Of a DNA stretch of 64,000 nt, positions 22,821-34,755 are shown one piece after another. Made by a program: the position numbers and the translations under genes. The DNA comes from Eucalyptus grandis (Eukaryota; Streptophyta; Magnoliopsida; Myrtales; Myrtaceae). The stretch lies in the NCBI RefSeq assembly GCF_016545825.1, contig NC_052613.1, forward strand, positions 48,776,112 to 48,840,111. The letters are read 5' to 3'. The notes under the pieces were generated by a model, which worked only from the letters and a program-made list of their open reading frames with translations, did no database searches and was not told where the DNA came from. How positions within the stretch are numbered: the stretch's first letter is position 1; every line of letters starts with the position of its first letter.

Positions 22821-23511
22821 CTAGTCCTTTGCCGAGTTTTCTGGTTTCTGTAGCGAAAGAATAAATCTGCGTCTTCCGGTACATACATATAATGTTGTGT
22901 AGATTATACTGACTTGAAAGAGAAAGGCAAATGGTTTTGCTGTTGCGTTTTTCTTTGCTGACTCTTTGCCTGTGAGTCTTGCAAGCAGAGCATATGATCC
23001 TTCCATTTACTCTCCATCACTCCTTATCCTAGTTGATCACAAAAAGTACTCATCGAGTAGTGATTTTAGAGCTTAAGGCTACAGACCATTTTGACGCCGT
23101 CAATTTACAATCTTCCATTGAGATCACTTGACGACAATGCGACGCACTCAAATTTCTATGCAAATCATCCCCTAAATGCAAGCAAGACTTGCAGCAAGGC
23201 ACAGTTTATGGAAAGTCAAGAAAGAGAACATTTTAATCTGCATTTTCTTCTTCCCTGGGATTAATTATTCAGGTCTTATAGCCTTTCTAACTCATGATGG
23301 TTGAATTTATTCAAGAGGAAAAAGCACCGAAAATTGACCTTTGTATAAATCCATGTGACAAAAATAGTGTAAATACATTCTCTTTCTGGATTTTATTCTG
23401 ATTAGGAACCCCGGAAGTAAATACCAATCATTTACGTGGCTAAGTGGGTAACATATACATAATTGAATTGTAGATCAAGAAACAAGATATAAAAAAGAAG
23501 AAATCATATAC
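22821..23511 (-). other. 3' flank of CHUP1
   Basis: AT-rich sequence between the gap and the CHUP1 stop codon. It should contain the CHUP1 3' UTR and polyadenylation region on the minus strand. No separate gene is seen. Confidence 0.55.
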
Positions 23512-26500
23512 TCAAGCTTCCGGCTTAGTTTCTTCTTCTGTCTGCGAACGGACCCGATTTCTTAATTCTTCAAAGGCCTTCATGCTCTCAGCATCAAAAC
23601 CTCCGGCAAACTGCAAGGCCATAATTTGGTCATCATTCAAAATGTCCATTTAGAAGATGTTATCTGAATTCTCGTATCAAGGCATGGAAGTGCTCAAGTT
23701 AAAGTTTTAGAAGATTCACATGAAAAGGAGAGAGCAGAAGCATTACAAAGTTCTCAAATCTTAAATTCTAGGAAGAACTGACTTCCCATGATGACTGTTC
23801 TAAATTTTGCCAAAAATTGGAGAGTGAATATTTGAGACGACAATCAAGAAAAGATGCACTGTCCTTCAAATTGTACAGACTAGGTAGCAAAGAAAATGTA
23901 CCTGATGCACACGGAAAGCGACCGCACTCCTTGCAGAAGCAAAACTCTCTGTTTGGTTCCTTATCAGAACCGCCCAATGGCCAAGTTCATCTGCTACGCG
24001 TTTCATGTAATTCCTTGCCAATTTGCACAGAAGAGAGTTTGATCTGCAAATATGGAAAATCATCAGATGAGAAGCTTTACAAAACATATACCATGAGATG
24101 GCATTTAGAGTTTCGTTAGAAGCAAATTTATCAGACGATGTATTCTTCCAGGACCAAAGGCTTCCAAGTTTTGCTGGGCTATAATAAAGATGGTTCCAGC
24201 TACACTGGTAGCATTATAGTGTTACAACGTTAGGACAGATGATTCGCTATGTATCGAATGTGGATCCAGGATAAAGTTCTTATTTTTCTGTTGACAAACA
24301 GAACTAATTAAATGTAACAGAAAAAGAAATCAAACATCTCAGATTCTCTTTTAAGAACATTGAAGACTGAACTCAGGCTTGAAGATACTTTGCCGACTAC
24401 TCCTGAATCCAACAACCAGTCGACTGGGATTCCGGTCTCGGCATCGTGACATTGCCATGTCCCTTGTGCGTAAGAGGGCATAGACACTCTGTTCCACTCT
24501 GCCAGAGAAAGAGAAAAATGAATCACGTGATGTCGTGAAAAAAGAAAAAAACTCACATCACTCTGCTGTTAACTCTAGCGGAAAACTTAGGGCAGTTGCT
24601 ATTTCTGTGGAGCCAATCACTTAAAAGGAATAAACGGTCCATTGTTTGAAGCAAATGAATAGCCAGTTCCTCTTTTCACTTCCAATGCCAAAATCTTGTC
24701 CATTTGCAAATAAACTTGGATAATTTCTTATTATACGAGTGCGCTAAAGAAGGTACTTACTTTTCAAGCAATGAGTACATCTTCTTTAGTGCAGCCTCGC
24801 AAGGAAGTTTTGGGGTCATCACTGAAAGAAGAAACGCTTCTCTCCAGTTTAATCAGATCCTGGTATTCAAATGCTGCCTCTCTTAATGCATCTGCTTTCC
24901 CTTCAGGCCAGTCAAAGTGCTTCAGAACTGCCCTTTCATCGACCTTGTTAATGGAAGATAAACAAAAAGGATTAGAAACTTCTGCCAGCTAAGAAGCATA
25001 ATTAACTCAAGAAGTTTTTAGAAGTCGGCAAATAGTTCGAGAGTTTGCATGCATAATTACATGCTTGAAGCTGGAGGATTTTCAAATAAGCAGGACTGAA
25101 AATTTCTTGAATTCCTCCATGTTAAGTTTAGATGTTTACAGAAGAGCAGAAGGAACTACAATAACTCTTTTAATCTCAATTTCGTTTCTCTCCTTTTTCT
25201 TTGCAGAGTTTAATTCAGCTTGTATAGAGGTTTCAGGTTCAAGACTAGAATTTCAGATCTCAGATTCATTGACAGGCTTGACACAAATCCAGATGCCTAA
25301 TCCATATACTAGGGATGTCAAAGGGTCTTTTCTATAGAGAGGGCGCGAAGCCAACTCAGCAAAACAAAATTAAATCTGTTTACCAAGAAGGAAAGTTCCT
25401 CATCCAGCCAGTTGACAAATGCCACAAGATCTTCAATTTTGGCAAAGGATGCTGCTCGGACTTCTGTTGCTAAAGACTGGACAAATTCACCCTGGGATTC
25501 TACGTCTGCCTTTACCTGTAACAGGAAAGAAAAATATCTCCATAAACTTAAAACAACAAAAGAAGCAAACTTGCATGAGCAAATGTTGAAACACAACTCA
25601 CAGCTAAAAGGAATGTTGATCTATTCTCTATTTCCCCAATCATATTGCTCCTAGCATCTGACACATTTGCTGTGGAAGAAATCAGAGATGAAGTATCCTT
25701 CTTTGCCTCACGTTTCATCAGTGTCTGATAAAACCCACTAGTTCAGGAGCCCGATGAACCTTCTCACCACTTCCTGTTCCTCTAGGAAGACTGCCTGGTG
25801 GAGGGTGTGACGAAGGTGGCCCGCCTGGTGGTGGTGGAGGCGGTGGCGGCATGCCCGGCAAGGGTGGAGGCAGGGTGGGCCTGCCGATGTAACCGCACCG
25901 GCATTATTTGCAATGCTAGGAGCAGCTCCTGATGGTTTTAGGTGGTGGACGAGGGTGTCTCGGGAGGCCTCTTCTCAACGTTTGCAAGCTTCATTCTACT
26001 CACTGTTTGAGGATCATCTGCCTTAGCATCACCTGACTGGCCTCCTGAATCTGGTGGAACAACTACTTTCTCCTTTATCAGAGCAAGTTTTGGTGGCAGT
26101 GAGATATTTTTCTCCCTGTCTGACCTGCTCGAGCCACTAAAACTCCTATCACCAAACTTCTCAGCTCGCTCGGCCCTTGCCTTGATTTTGCTTCTCCCTT
26201 TCCAATGCCAACTTATGACGGTCTTTATAAGCAGGGTACTTTTCATCCAGAACACCATCTACAGATTTAGACATCAACTGGAATGAAATTGGCCACTGAA
26301 TTCAACGAATCACCAGATGGTGTTTGACCCTTAAGCTGAGGGTACTAGGGGTGTCTGGAGAATCAACAGATTCATGCTCCAGCCCACCAAAAGTTGTAAT
26401 GGCATTGCTGTCACTTTCACATTTCTGATCATCAAGGCCTCTAGTGGGCCCTTCGATCGTAGACTCATGCTCACCCTGCTAGGTGACCCACCTGAGTAGG

Positions 26501-28710
26501 ACCTCGCCGGCGATGTAAAAGCACTCAAGTCGTCTTTGCTTCTACCCCATTTTTTCAATTTCTGTAGTAAGCCAGGCTTCCTACTGAGACTGCTGTATCT
26601 GCTGGTGGAACTATCTATAGAAGCATTGTCAAAGTCCTCACTTCCAGGAGAAGAAGGGTGTGAGAAGTTGCTTTCGACATCTGTATCTCCCTGTCCGCGT
26701 TCTGATCCACCATACTCTACCATCAGCCGTTTGGCCTTCTCTTGCGACTTGGGGCTTAGGCTCTTGCTCAGATCACGAGCTGAGACCTTTCCTGGCGGTG
26801 TCTGGTAGTTCCGGAGTTCATACCTCAAACATGCATTGACCCAACGGAGGTAGACTAACTCCTCAACTTCGCTGAACCTGTTCATTTGAAGTCCTTCCAC
26901 CTGCTTTGACAGGTCTTCATTTATGTGTCTCAAGTTGTTGACTTCCTCTCTCACGGACGCAACCCTTTCGGTCTGCACAAAGGAAGCATTATTGAACATG
27001 TCTACTCTAGTCCAGCACTTGCTAATCCAGTTAGCACAAGGTTCTCAACGGTGACAGCCCCTCAATCATAGTATCAGCTAAGTAAATTGAGGAGCTAAGG
27101 TAGCCTTTTTCTAATCCAAGCAACAACTGATGCTTTAATGTATGTAGGACACTACTTCTGGGACCCTCTTATTTGCGTCAAAAATCAGCATTTCTTATCA
27201 TCTATCAGCATTCTAAGGTGATGAAATGATGATTTGCCAAAACTGGAATGAATTTATACAAGGCTTTTCAGAAACTAAGAGATTATTTTGTGGTTATTCA
27301 CCTGCAAGCTGTACAGTTGCACAATTAAGGTCCTTGCGTGGTGGGACAATAACTACTCTTATATTGATAGATAAATGCAGCAGAACATTGAATTAAGAAG
27401 CAATAGATTGACAAAGAATAAAGCAGGACTCTTACCTCGGTCATATTAGAAAGAGCTGCAACTCTAGCTTCTGCAGCATCCAGTTTTATAGTCAATTCTC
27501 TTTTCTCATGCTGAAGTTCTCTGTTTATCCTTTTCAGTTCCATGACTTCTACCTCCAACTTCTTCATTGCTTTTAGTTTCCTTTCTACATCAGCATCTTT
27601 TTTAACAGCTTTTCCTCTTTGGCCTGAAGTCCAGACACTTGTTGTTTGAGCAATAGCAAATGGCCTCTTGTCTGGTTTGCCTGAAGTTGAATCTGATTCT
27701 GCAGCTCCCTAATCTTGTTCCTCGCTACCTCTAGATCCTTCTTCACTGAAGCTCCATGAGCAATCTCATCTTGCAGCTTCTTCCTCTCTGCCTGTAATGA
27801 ATTGATAGTGATTTTCAGCATGTCAATTTCAACAGTCTTAATTTTCAGCTGCCTTTGCAGTTCGATGACGTCTGATTCTTGCTCCTTCAACCCATAATAT
27901 TCAAGCACCCTCGCCTTCCAGCTTCATTTCTCTCTCCTCTAATTCCTTCACAAGCCTACGCAACCTCTCGAGTTCACTTGCATTGCTTGCCATTTCAATT
28001 TCGTAAACTCTGTCTCTGCTCGCATCATCGAACTTATCATCAGGGAATGGAAATTCTATCTCCCGAGAGAAGACGTTCAAATTCAGGCAAAATATCCTCG
28101 TTTCCATATCAGGTACATGGCTCGAAGCTGCGTTAATTACACTGCTGATCAGTTTCACTTCAACCTCCTCTTCCTCCTCTTTTTCCTGCAATAAAATTGA
28201 AAATAAAAAAGCCATGCTTTTAGTCCCGCTTTTCTCAAGCTAACCAACAAAGAAGATCGACAAATTCAAGCCCTATACATTCATCTCAAAAGACGAAATA
28301 ATCGCAATCTACACTTACTTCCTCCTCTTTGAGGCCATAAGTAGAATATGTAGAGTGCTCTTCATCTCTTCCCTCACTTCCCTGCCTTTCAAAGCCTGTG
28401 TCGCCATTCTCTGGACAAGAGCATCATCAGCATAATAGCAGAACAAGATGCCAGGAAAAGACAGATACGCATAGTCAGTACCATACAAGCACCAACACGA
28501 CGAAACATATCATATCTACCCACTTCACAAAAGGAAGAATAGTACAGAAACTACAGATAGCTGGGAAACCAACACACATTAAAAATGAATACATTACCTA
28601 GAAGCTTGACCTTGTGAGAAGAAGCTGGTGGTTTTGAGCCTCTAACATTTAGCTGCTTAACTGCATGCTGCAATTGAAGCAACAACCAGGAAGCCTAACC
28701 TCACAATCAT
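23512..28710 (-). CDS. CHUP1: CHUP1 (chloroplast unusual positioning 1), nine exons, frame broken by small indels
   Basis: Exons in transcript order: 28710-28598, 28410-28319, 28185-27436, 26972-25602, 25515-25384, 24943-24761, 24498-24389, 24043-23902, 23610-23512, all with GT donors and AG acceptors. They total 2992 nt, about 997 codons, against 1004 residues in Arabidopsis. Domains in order: N-terminal hydrophobic anchor (MIVRLGFLVVASIAA), acidic EEEE stretch, long coiled coil (exon 3), actin-binding/basic region with 'KPGLLQKLKKWG', proline-rich segment (about 25790-25930), and the conserved C-terminal domain (VKADVESQGEFVQSL, FDWPEGKADAL, GIPVDWLLDSGVVG, FAGGFDAESMKAFEEL). CHUP1 sits on the chloroplast outer envelope, binds actin and profilin, and drives light-dependent chloroplast positioning. 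At least a dozen 1-4 nt indels break the frame (for example near 28685, 28106, 27910, 27600, 26400, 25745, 24795, 24020), mostly at A-runs, with no clear nonsense substitution. I read them as sequence errors rather than decay. Confidence 0.93.
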
Positions 28711-28737
28711 GTACGTGAAATCTTGATAATAAAGAAC

Positions 28738-28794
28738 TCAACTTTCCACTTCCCTGTAGACATAGCCCCAACACCCATCTCTGCTCAACCCCAT
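28738..28794 (-). promoter_or_regulatory. Upstream open reading frame in the CHUP1 leader
   Basis: ATG at 28794-28792 opens an 18-codon frame ending in TGA at 28740-28738, 27 nt before the CHUP1 start codon (28710). If it lies within the transcript it could reduce CHUP1 translation. The leader may hold an intron that would remove it; the transcription start was not located. Confidence 0.4.
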
Positions 28795-31307
28795 AACTGA
28801 CACTTCCAACCCGTCAAAACCCCCAGAAAAGAGACCAATGGAGCAACCGAGAAGCCCAGAAGCAAAAGACACAGAGCAGTCTGAAAATTTGCAGACTTGA
28901 AGCAGTTGAAGCAGCGAGAAAGGAACAAAGGGCGTGTATCCAAGTATTAAAGTGGGGAACGTTATCGCCTTATCGGGTTTTCATGGCACGGGCGCTCGCC
29001 GCTTGGATTGAAAGGGACGAATTGTCCGATAAGTAGAAATTTCAACACAGACTTCCCGCTAAGAAGCGCAGCAGCCACCAATAACCAGTGGCCAGTTTTT
29101 TTCCATGTTCTTTCTTGATTTTCTCCAACAAATCGTCAAAGAGAAAATAAAAGAAAAACGGGGTGTCGAGCATATGACTAAAACATCTTCAGACTTTAGA
29201 ATAAGCCAGAATATAGGAATGAGAACGACCGCAGAAGCTGTTAAATTTTTTATTTTCCCTTTCTAACAAAAAAAGCCCGACACGTCCTGCCCGACGTCGT
29301 CCCTGTCCGGAGGACCGTTCCTAACTGGCTGTTAAAAGACGGAGTCATGACAGATTCTGGTCTCCTCGTTAGAGCAGTTCTTTCATCCTCGAAATCATCG
29401 AAGAACCAGTTCACCCGCGAAATCGATTGCACGGCGAATGAATGGATAGAATTTGGCCATTGAGTGCAGTGGAGGTGACCCACAGGGATTTGGTCAGGCA
29501 AGATCGGGACAGACATGATCAAAATCGAATCGGGGTTTGAACAGGTCTCAGAAGATGCATGGAGTGTTGGAGGGGGAAGATCAAAAAAGCAATAATTGGC
29601 TGAGAAATGTAGCCAAACAAGCAATTGAAACCAAGCCTTTTTGGAGGGGCAAGGCCTCTTCTTTTTGGCATCTCTGGGAAGCATGTCTCGGTTGGCTTTT
29701 GGGTTTATCTCTGCGGTGAAATGGTGGGCAGCTCTCTTTGTAACCTTGTGGATGGCAACGATATGAATAATCATCATGTGCAAAGTTGCCTTTTTTTTTT
29801 TTTTTTTTCTTTTTATGTTTACAGGAAAGAAAATCGTTTACTGACGAGTGGTCTTGTTTTGAACTAACTTTTTTTTTTTTTATATATTCATTTTATTGCC
29901 ATATTTTACTTGCGATGAGAAGATTCGAAAGAGTCGAGGAAAAAAACCGAGCCTCACCTGGTATTGAGATTTATTCATTAGGAGTTCTTTAACCAAAATG
30001 GTTCCTTATTTGCACAGTTGAACTAGACAGAAGCGCCAAGCAATATGTACAAACAATTGGGATATGGATTGTTTTATTTCTGATGTAATAAACATGCAAA
30101 CGTTTTTATGTAAATATCGTGGAGCGTCATGTTGTTCTACATTCCACAAATCAAAGATGATTGCGTAATCTTCGAGACATAAAGTGGATTATAATATTTG
30201 ATTCACACGCTTCCTTAATTTGTTATTAGATTTTAGTTTTGTAGTTGTGTTTTGATAATTTTCCTTTTTATCAATATCCCTTCCTTTATTTTGTTATTAG
30301 ATTTCAGTAATTTAATTATTTTCTAAATTGTGACTTCCTTATAAAAGACACTTAAGATACTGTAATATGTACTTTATTCAAAATAAACACCATATTTTGA
30401 ATTCTTTCCAAGCATCGCTTTCTCTGCATCAATTTCCAGCCCAATAGAAAAGAAGAAGAAGAAGAAGATGATTATCATCTCATTTAAATCCCCAAAATCT
30501 GCTCATTCACACGTTGAGAAATTTTGAGAACACGCAAACCTAAAGGAAAATGCAGTACCTCGTCCATGTAATGTCCCTTCAATTAATCTAGACTAAACAT
30601 TAGTCATTCCCATCGGACCAGACACAGGGCACGGGCGGATTGAGGGGTTTCGGACAGTGAAATATCAGTGAATTCGGCCGAGTAATTTGGTGGCTTCCTT
30701 CCCCATCATTTTCGAAGACCGATCGAAGACAAAGATGGGAGATGACAGATGAGAGTCCATTTCGGACCATGAATGCCGTCGGGCCCCAACCGGGCCCGGC
30801 ACCACGGCTAGCTGCCGAAGGAATTCTATCCCCTCCTCTCTTCAGTGGCCTACATTCCGTTGGGGCGCAAGACAGGACAACGCATTGAATAGCATCTTAA
30901 TCGCCGACCCTTAATCCATTTTGCTCGCCCGGAAAGAGGAACGATGCATCACGAGAAGGCCCCATCCGCATTGGCTTCGGCATCACGACGCGTCGTGCGG
31001 GCATGGCATCGCCAGCACCATCAGGCATCTGGACTTTGTGAAATCCGAAATTTTAGCGTCCGACAAGATAATAGTCGATATAATAGCCATGAAATCGACT
31101 AGGAATATACTTACCAAAAAAAAATCGACTAGGAATATCGTGTCGTCGTCTCTAAACACGAATCGTCGCGAAGCGGGTCCGCCAATTCCTAACTGCAGAA
31201 ACCGCAGCTCTAATCGGATCCAACCTCGTCTGAAGTCTCTGGGCCGGTTTCCTTTTGTTCGGCCCGTGAAATCGACTCCCCTGGGCTGACCGAGCTTACG
31301 TAGAACG
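28795..31307. other. Intergenic between CHUP1 and repeat E1
   Basis: The first 250 bp probably hold the CHUP1 promoter and 5' UTR. A 177-codon minus-strand frame (29783-29250) is the longest open stretch; it has a basic N-terminus and no domain I recognise, and may be chance. T-runs lie at 29791-29808 and 29869-29880. An AAG microsatellite lies near 30452-30467. A short direct repeat 'aatcgactaggaatat' occurs twice around 31092-31139. No convincing gene. Confidence 0.5.
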
Positions 31308-32435
31308 GAGACGTTTTAAGGTCGTCGAGATCCTGGAGGCGCCCGTCTCCGTTGATAGTGTTGACTTTTGCCGGCAGGTCAAATGCTCTCCTCTCCACAG
31401 CGTGCATGGGTCCCTCCGCATGCAAAAAAGCAAAAAAGAAAAAGAAAATTTCAGCGATGAAGAAAATTCAACGAACGCGTTCTGAATTTCGCAACTGTGC
31501 CACGAATTACATAAATATAATCACGAGTTATTTTCTCTTTTATTAGAACGAAAGTCCCATTATGCCACCAAATCTTCCAAATTTCCTTTAGAAATTTCAT
31601 CCAGTTCCCATCAAGTGACATTTGACAGGACACTTCTTAGCCAAAATGACTTTCCTACGGGAGTTGATTCATTGGTTAATTCAGATTAAAGGGTTTTTTC
31701 GAGCCTAACTGGATTTAGGTGACCAACTGATAAGGGTCCAATCAAATAATTGATCTTATTTATATTATTGGTGACATATACATAACATTTATTAAGATCC
31801 CACTAGTGGACATTGACTTAGGAAATTTTTGAATCAATAATTAATTGAAGGAAAATGTCAAATGAATGATAGATGTCGATCGTCACAAATCAGTTACCTA
31901 TGGTCATGTTAATTAGATTGTTTGTGATCTTGAAATAACTAATCACATGGTAATCAAAATCCGCTCATGGTGGCTTCTTGATATTGCACCTTCTTCTTTT
32001 TATTTTTATTTTTTCCTTTTTCTTCTCAATATTGCACCTTCCTTCTTCTTCTTCTTTTTTTCCTTTTTCTAACTAATTGTTGATCTATAAGGTCAAGAAA
32101 TGGGTCGTTTCGACAAATTTCAATACCAAATGCCATGACACAGAGGTAGCAATTGATGTCAATCGGGCGCAAAGAAAGGAAGATACCATTTGGGGATTTA
32201 CAAGCAGGGGAAAGGGGTTTGGATATTGCTTAGTGTTAAGTGCATGGGGACAAAGCGTTTGGAGGAGACCCGATGTATGCAATTCGTGAAATTAACAATA
32301 ATGAAAGTCACGTATCCTACCAGCCGGCCATACAATTATGTCCTTTAATTAAGGTAGTGCCATTTTTGTTAATTTGTATGGCCTCATGACGAGTGACTCA
32401 ATTAGTAGGGGAAGAATACGGGAGTGGTGGAATTA

Positions 32436-33238
32436 AAGATCGAAATGAACTTTGTGTCGGATAAAGATCAAAGTGGATCCATTGTCTCAAATAAGCGACT
32501 CGAAATGGTTGAATCAAATTAAATAAGGGCTAAGCTTGCTGGTCGGCCAAATATTCGCGGCTATCAAGCATGTGACATTTTCGACAACCGTAGTTTGGGC
32601 AATTTTGTTAAAAAAAATCTATTGAAAATTAACAAATCCTAAAATATAAACAAAAACTCTGGTTTTCTACGGTCTCCCGTTCCTTGTACCCATCCTTTGC
32701 AAAGTCAAAGATGAAGTTCTCCTCATTCCTTATACCCATCCTCCGCAAAGTCAAGACCCAATTCTCTCCAGGTTGAAGCACGAATTAAAAACAAGAACAA
32801 AACCAGATTCTTCTTTCTTTGTTTGCGGAGACCCAATTTCTCCATTGGTCGAGCAAGGCAAGGAGCGACGAGAATCGAGTTATGATGATGACCGGGCATC
32901 GATTTAGTTGAGGAGCAAAATGAGGAGAAGAAAGAAGAAACGTAAACATCTAAATGAATAACCTAAACTTAATTAATTTAGAATTTTCCTTTTTTTCCAA
33001 TCACAAATTTCTGACAAAATTACCCCTATTTTAATCGCCGGAAAATGTCTGCCAGTAAGCTAAGGTCCTCAATAGAGATTAATTTGATCACTTTGGGTTC
33101 TTATTTGACATAAAATTCACTTTGGGTCTTTATTTGAAATAAATGGATCCATTTCGGGTCCTTATTTGACACAAAATTCACTTTGGGTCCTTATTTGAGA
33201 AAATATATTCACTTTAGGTCCTTATTTGGAATTTTCCC
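32436..33238. mobile_element. Insertion in E1 with repeat-built inverted ends
   Basis: Absent from E2 at about 39427-39432, where the flanks 'ggtggaatta' and 'taaattaag' lie four bases apart. The left end carries 'aaatgaactttgtgtcggataaagatcaaag' type units and the right end carries the same units on the opposite strand, so it has inverted termini built of short tandem repeats. No coding capacity. Target duplication not clear, so superfamily is left open. Confidence 0.6.
33089..33230. repeat. Tandem repeat, four and a half units of 29-32 bp
   Basis: Units start at 33089, 33118, 33150, 33179 and 33210 with the consensus 'cactttgggtccttatttga' followed by a variable AAAATT-type tail. They form the right inverted end of the insertion at 32436-33238, and two inverted units lie at its left end. 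Confidence 0.8.
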
Positions 33239-33470
33239 TAAATTAAGATATCAACCGAAAGGCAATTATGGAACAAGTAAGCTAATTTTGGAAAGGTGAC
33301 CCGGAAATGTTGTTACAATATTGCGAAGATGGCCTAAATGTTCATTGAATGTTGACTCAATGTGCAATGTTATTCTTGAAGTTTAAGCTGTTCAATGTGA
33401 TCCCTCAATTACCGGTAAATGTTAATTTTAGTCTTCTTTTGTTTAAATGAAAAATCTTTATTTAAGGATA

Positions 33471-34008
33471 TAAATTATTATGTGTTGAGTTGGACCTTTG
33501 AGAATAATTGATTTCAACTTGTCTATCTTTTATCCATTTACTTTATAAAAAGAAAAGAAAGTTGAGCGTTGACATATCCTTTGTTATTTGATTATGTTAA
33601 TTATTATATTTTGATTTAACAAGATTGTCTTATTTGCATAATCCTTATATAACTTTTTGGTTACCAGTGTCCAAACTTAACAAGTCAAGAGTCACATAGT
33701 AAATTTGTTAACTTGAATTAATGGAATGACGATATTGACTATTTTCTTTTAATTTAGAAACTAGATTGAACATTTACTCAGAAACCATTTATTCACCATT
33801 GATCATAGTTTTGTCAACTTTTTCTTCCAAAATCTCCTGTCACTCTAAGATACATTCAAGAAATTTAAGTTGTGTGAATATACATTATTGACCTTAATAT
33901 GTTTTAAAGCAATCAATCGTTTGTCAAGCAATTTCACATCATTCAAGCTCTGATTGGTCATTCCACGTTATTGATATGGATCCTTAATAGTTAGAGAGTA
34001 GCTACAAT
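33471..34008. other. Junction DNA with a remnant of the A/B right-hand unit
   Basis: 33471-33880 is AT-rich with no match noticed elsewhere in the window. From about 33880 ('tgtgaatatacattattgacc') to 34008 the sequence matches 18685-18955 of A and 53478-53752 of B, less a segment of about 140 bp. The array's 3' unit therefore once preceded copy D. Confidence 0.55.
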
Positions 34009-34154
34009 TAGGGATGTGTAAAAGAACCGAAAACCTCTTATAACCGGACCGAGGCAAGCGGTTCCCAAGGAGATTGGTCCAGTTCCCAATTCCAAGCATA
34101 GAACCACCTATTCGTCCCACTTAGGGACCGGACTAATATATATAATACTAAATT
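34009..34154. mobile_element. Truncated hAT-type element
   Basis: Begins TAGGGATGTGTAAAAGAACCG after 'gctacaat' and is collinear with the left end of the element at 18956-19954, then stops at 'ctaaattatg' (34154). Immediately after it, 'tttggtcgtccagg' resembles the inner part of the Harbinger terminus at 12383, suggesting a second insertion or rearrangement at the break. Confidence 0.5.
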
Positions 34155-34430
34155 ATGTTTGGTCGTCCAGGATTTAATTAGAATAAAACTAAATATTATA
34201 TGATATGAAATATTAGAATTTACCTATATCCATCCATTATTTGATTAATTGTAATAATAAAGTCGGATATATTCACATTATATTATGTATATTTTTTAGT
34301 GTAAATGATACATTAGTGTAAATACACGTAAAAATTCAGGTAAACGGGTATGATAAAAATCTCTCGCAGCACTATTTCCTAATTTTTTAATTTTTAATTT
34401 TATTTTCATTTTTAGTGTAAACGATACATT
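34155..34430. other. AT-rich junction upstream of copy D
   Basis: No counterpart in A, B or C. It contains 'tagtgtaaatgatacattag' at 34298-34317 and a near-identical copy at 34412-34431, the second abutting the point where homology with the other dioxygenase promoters resumes. Confidence 0.5.
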
Positions 34431-34684
34431 AGCTGATGCTCGGCTAAACCCCAAACGATTACGGCTTCCTCGCAAGACGACGACCCCAAGAATCTTCGAC
34501 GTGTCGTGCCATCCGTTCTCTTGATTCCAGATCATCATCGCGGTCATCATAAACGACACCCGCTATTAATTACTCAAAAATCGCAATTGAATTCGTCCGA
34601 AAAACATTGCAAACTAGCCTGTATAAAGACGTCACCGCCCAGTATCAAACTCCATCAAAACAAACCCAGCTAAGGAGTTCAACC

Positions 34685-34725
<41 letters not shown>

Positions 34726-34755
34726 AGTGCAATAGCATACCAAATCTTTACGGCA
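34431..34755 (+). promoter_or_regulatory. Proximal upstream region of dioxygenase copy D
   Basis: Homologous to A from 'gctgatgctcggctaaacc' on, so about 430 bp of the upstream region present in A and B is missing. The TATA box reads TATAAAGA (34622-34629) where A, B and C have TATAAATA. The leader GA tract is the longest of the four (34687-34721, 35 nt). Confidence 0.55.

Larger units (their letters stand above)
31308..33470. repeat. Segmental repeat E1, left of dioxygenase copy D
   Basis: Homologous to E2 (37349-39652), starting at 'gagacgttttaagg' and running to about 'ctttatttaa'. Similarity is high through 31308-32435 and 33239-33470; E1 carries an insertion at about 32436-33238 that E2 lacks, and lacks the hAT element of E2. 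Small frames in it are not preserved between the copies. Its origin is unknown. Confidence 0.75.

Noticed and set aside
31086..31140. Short repeat 'aatcgactaggaatat' with spacing that might hint at a CRISPR-like or tandem array
   Set aside because: Only two units separated by a short A-rich spacer, in a plant nuclear genome; simple local duplication.
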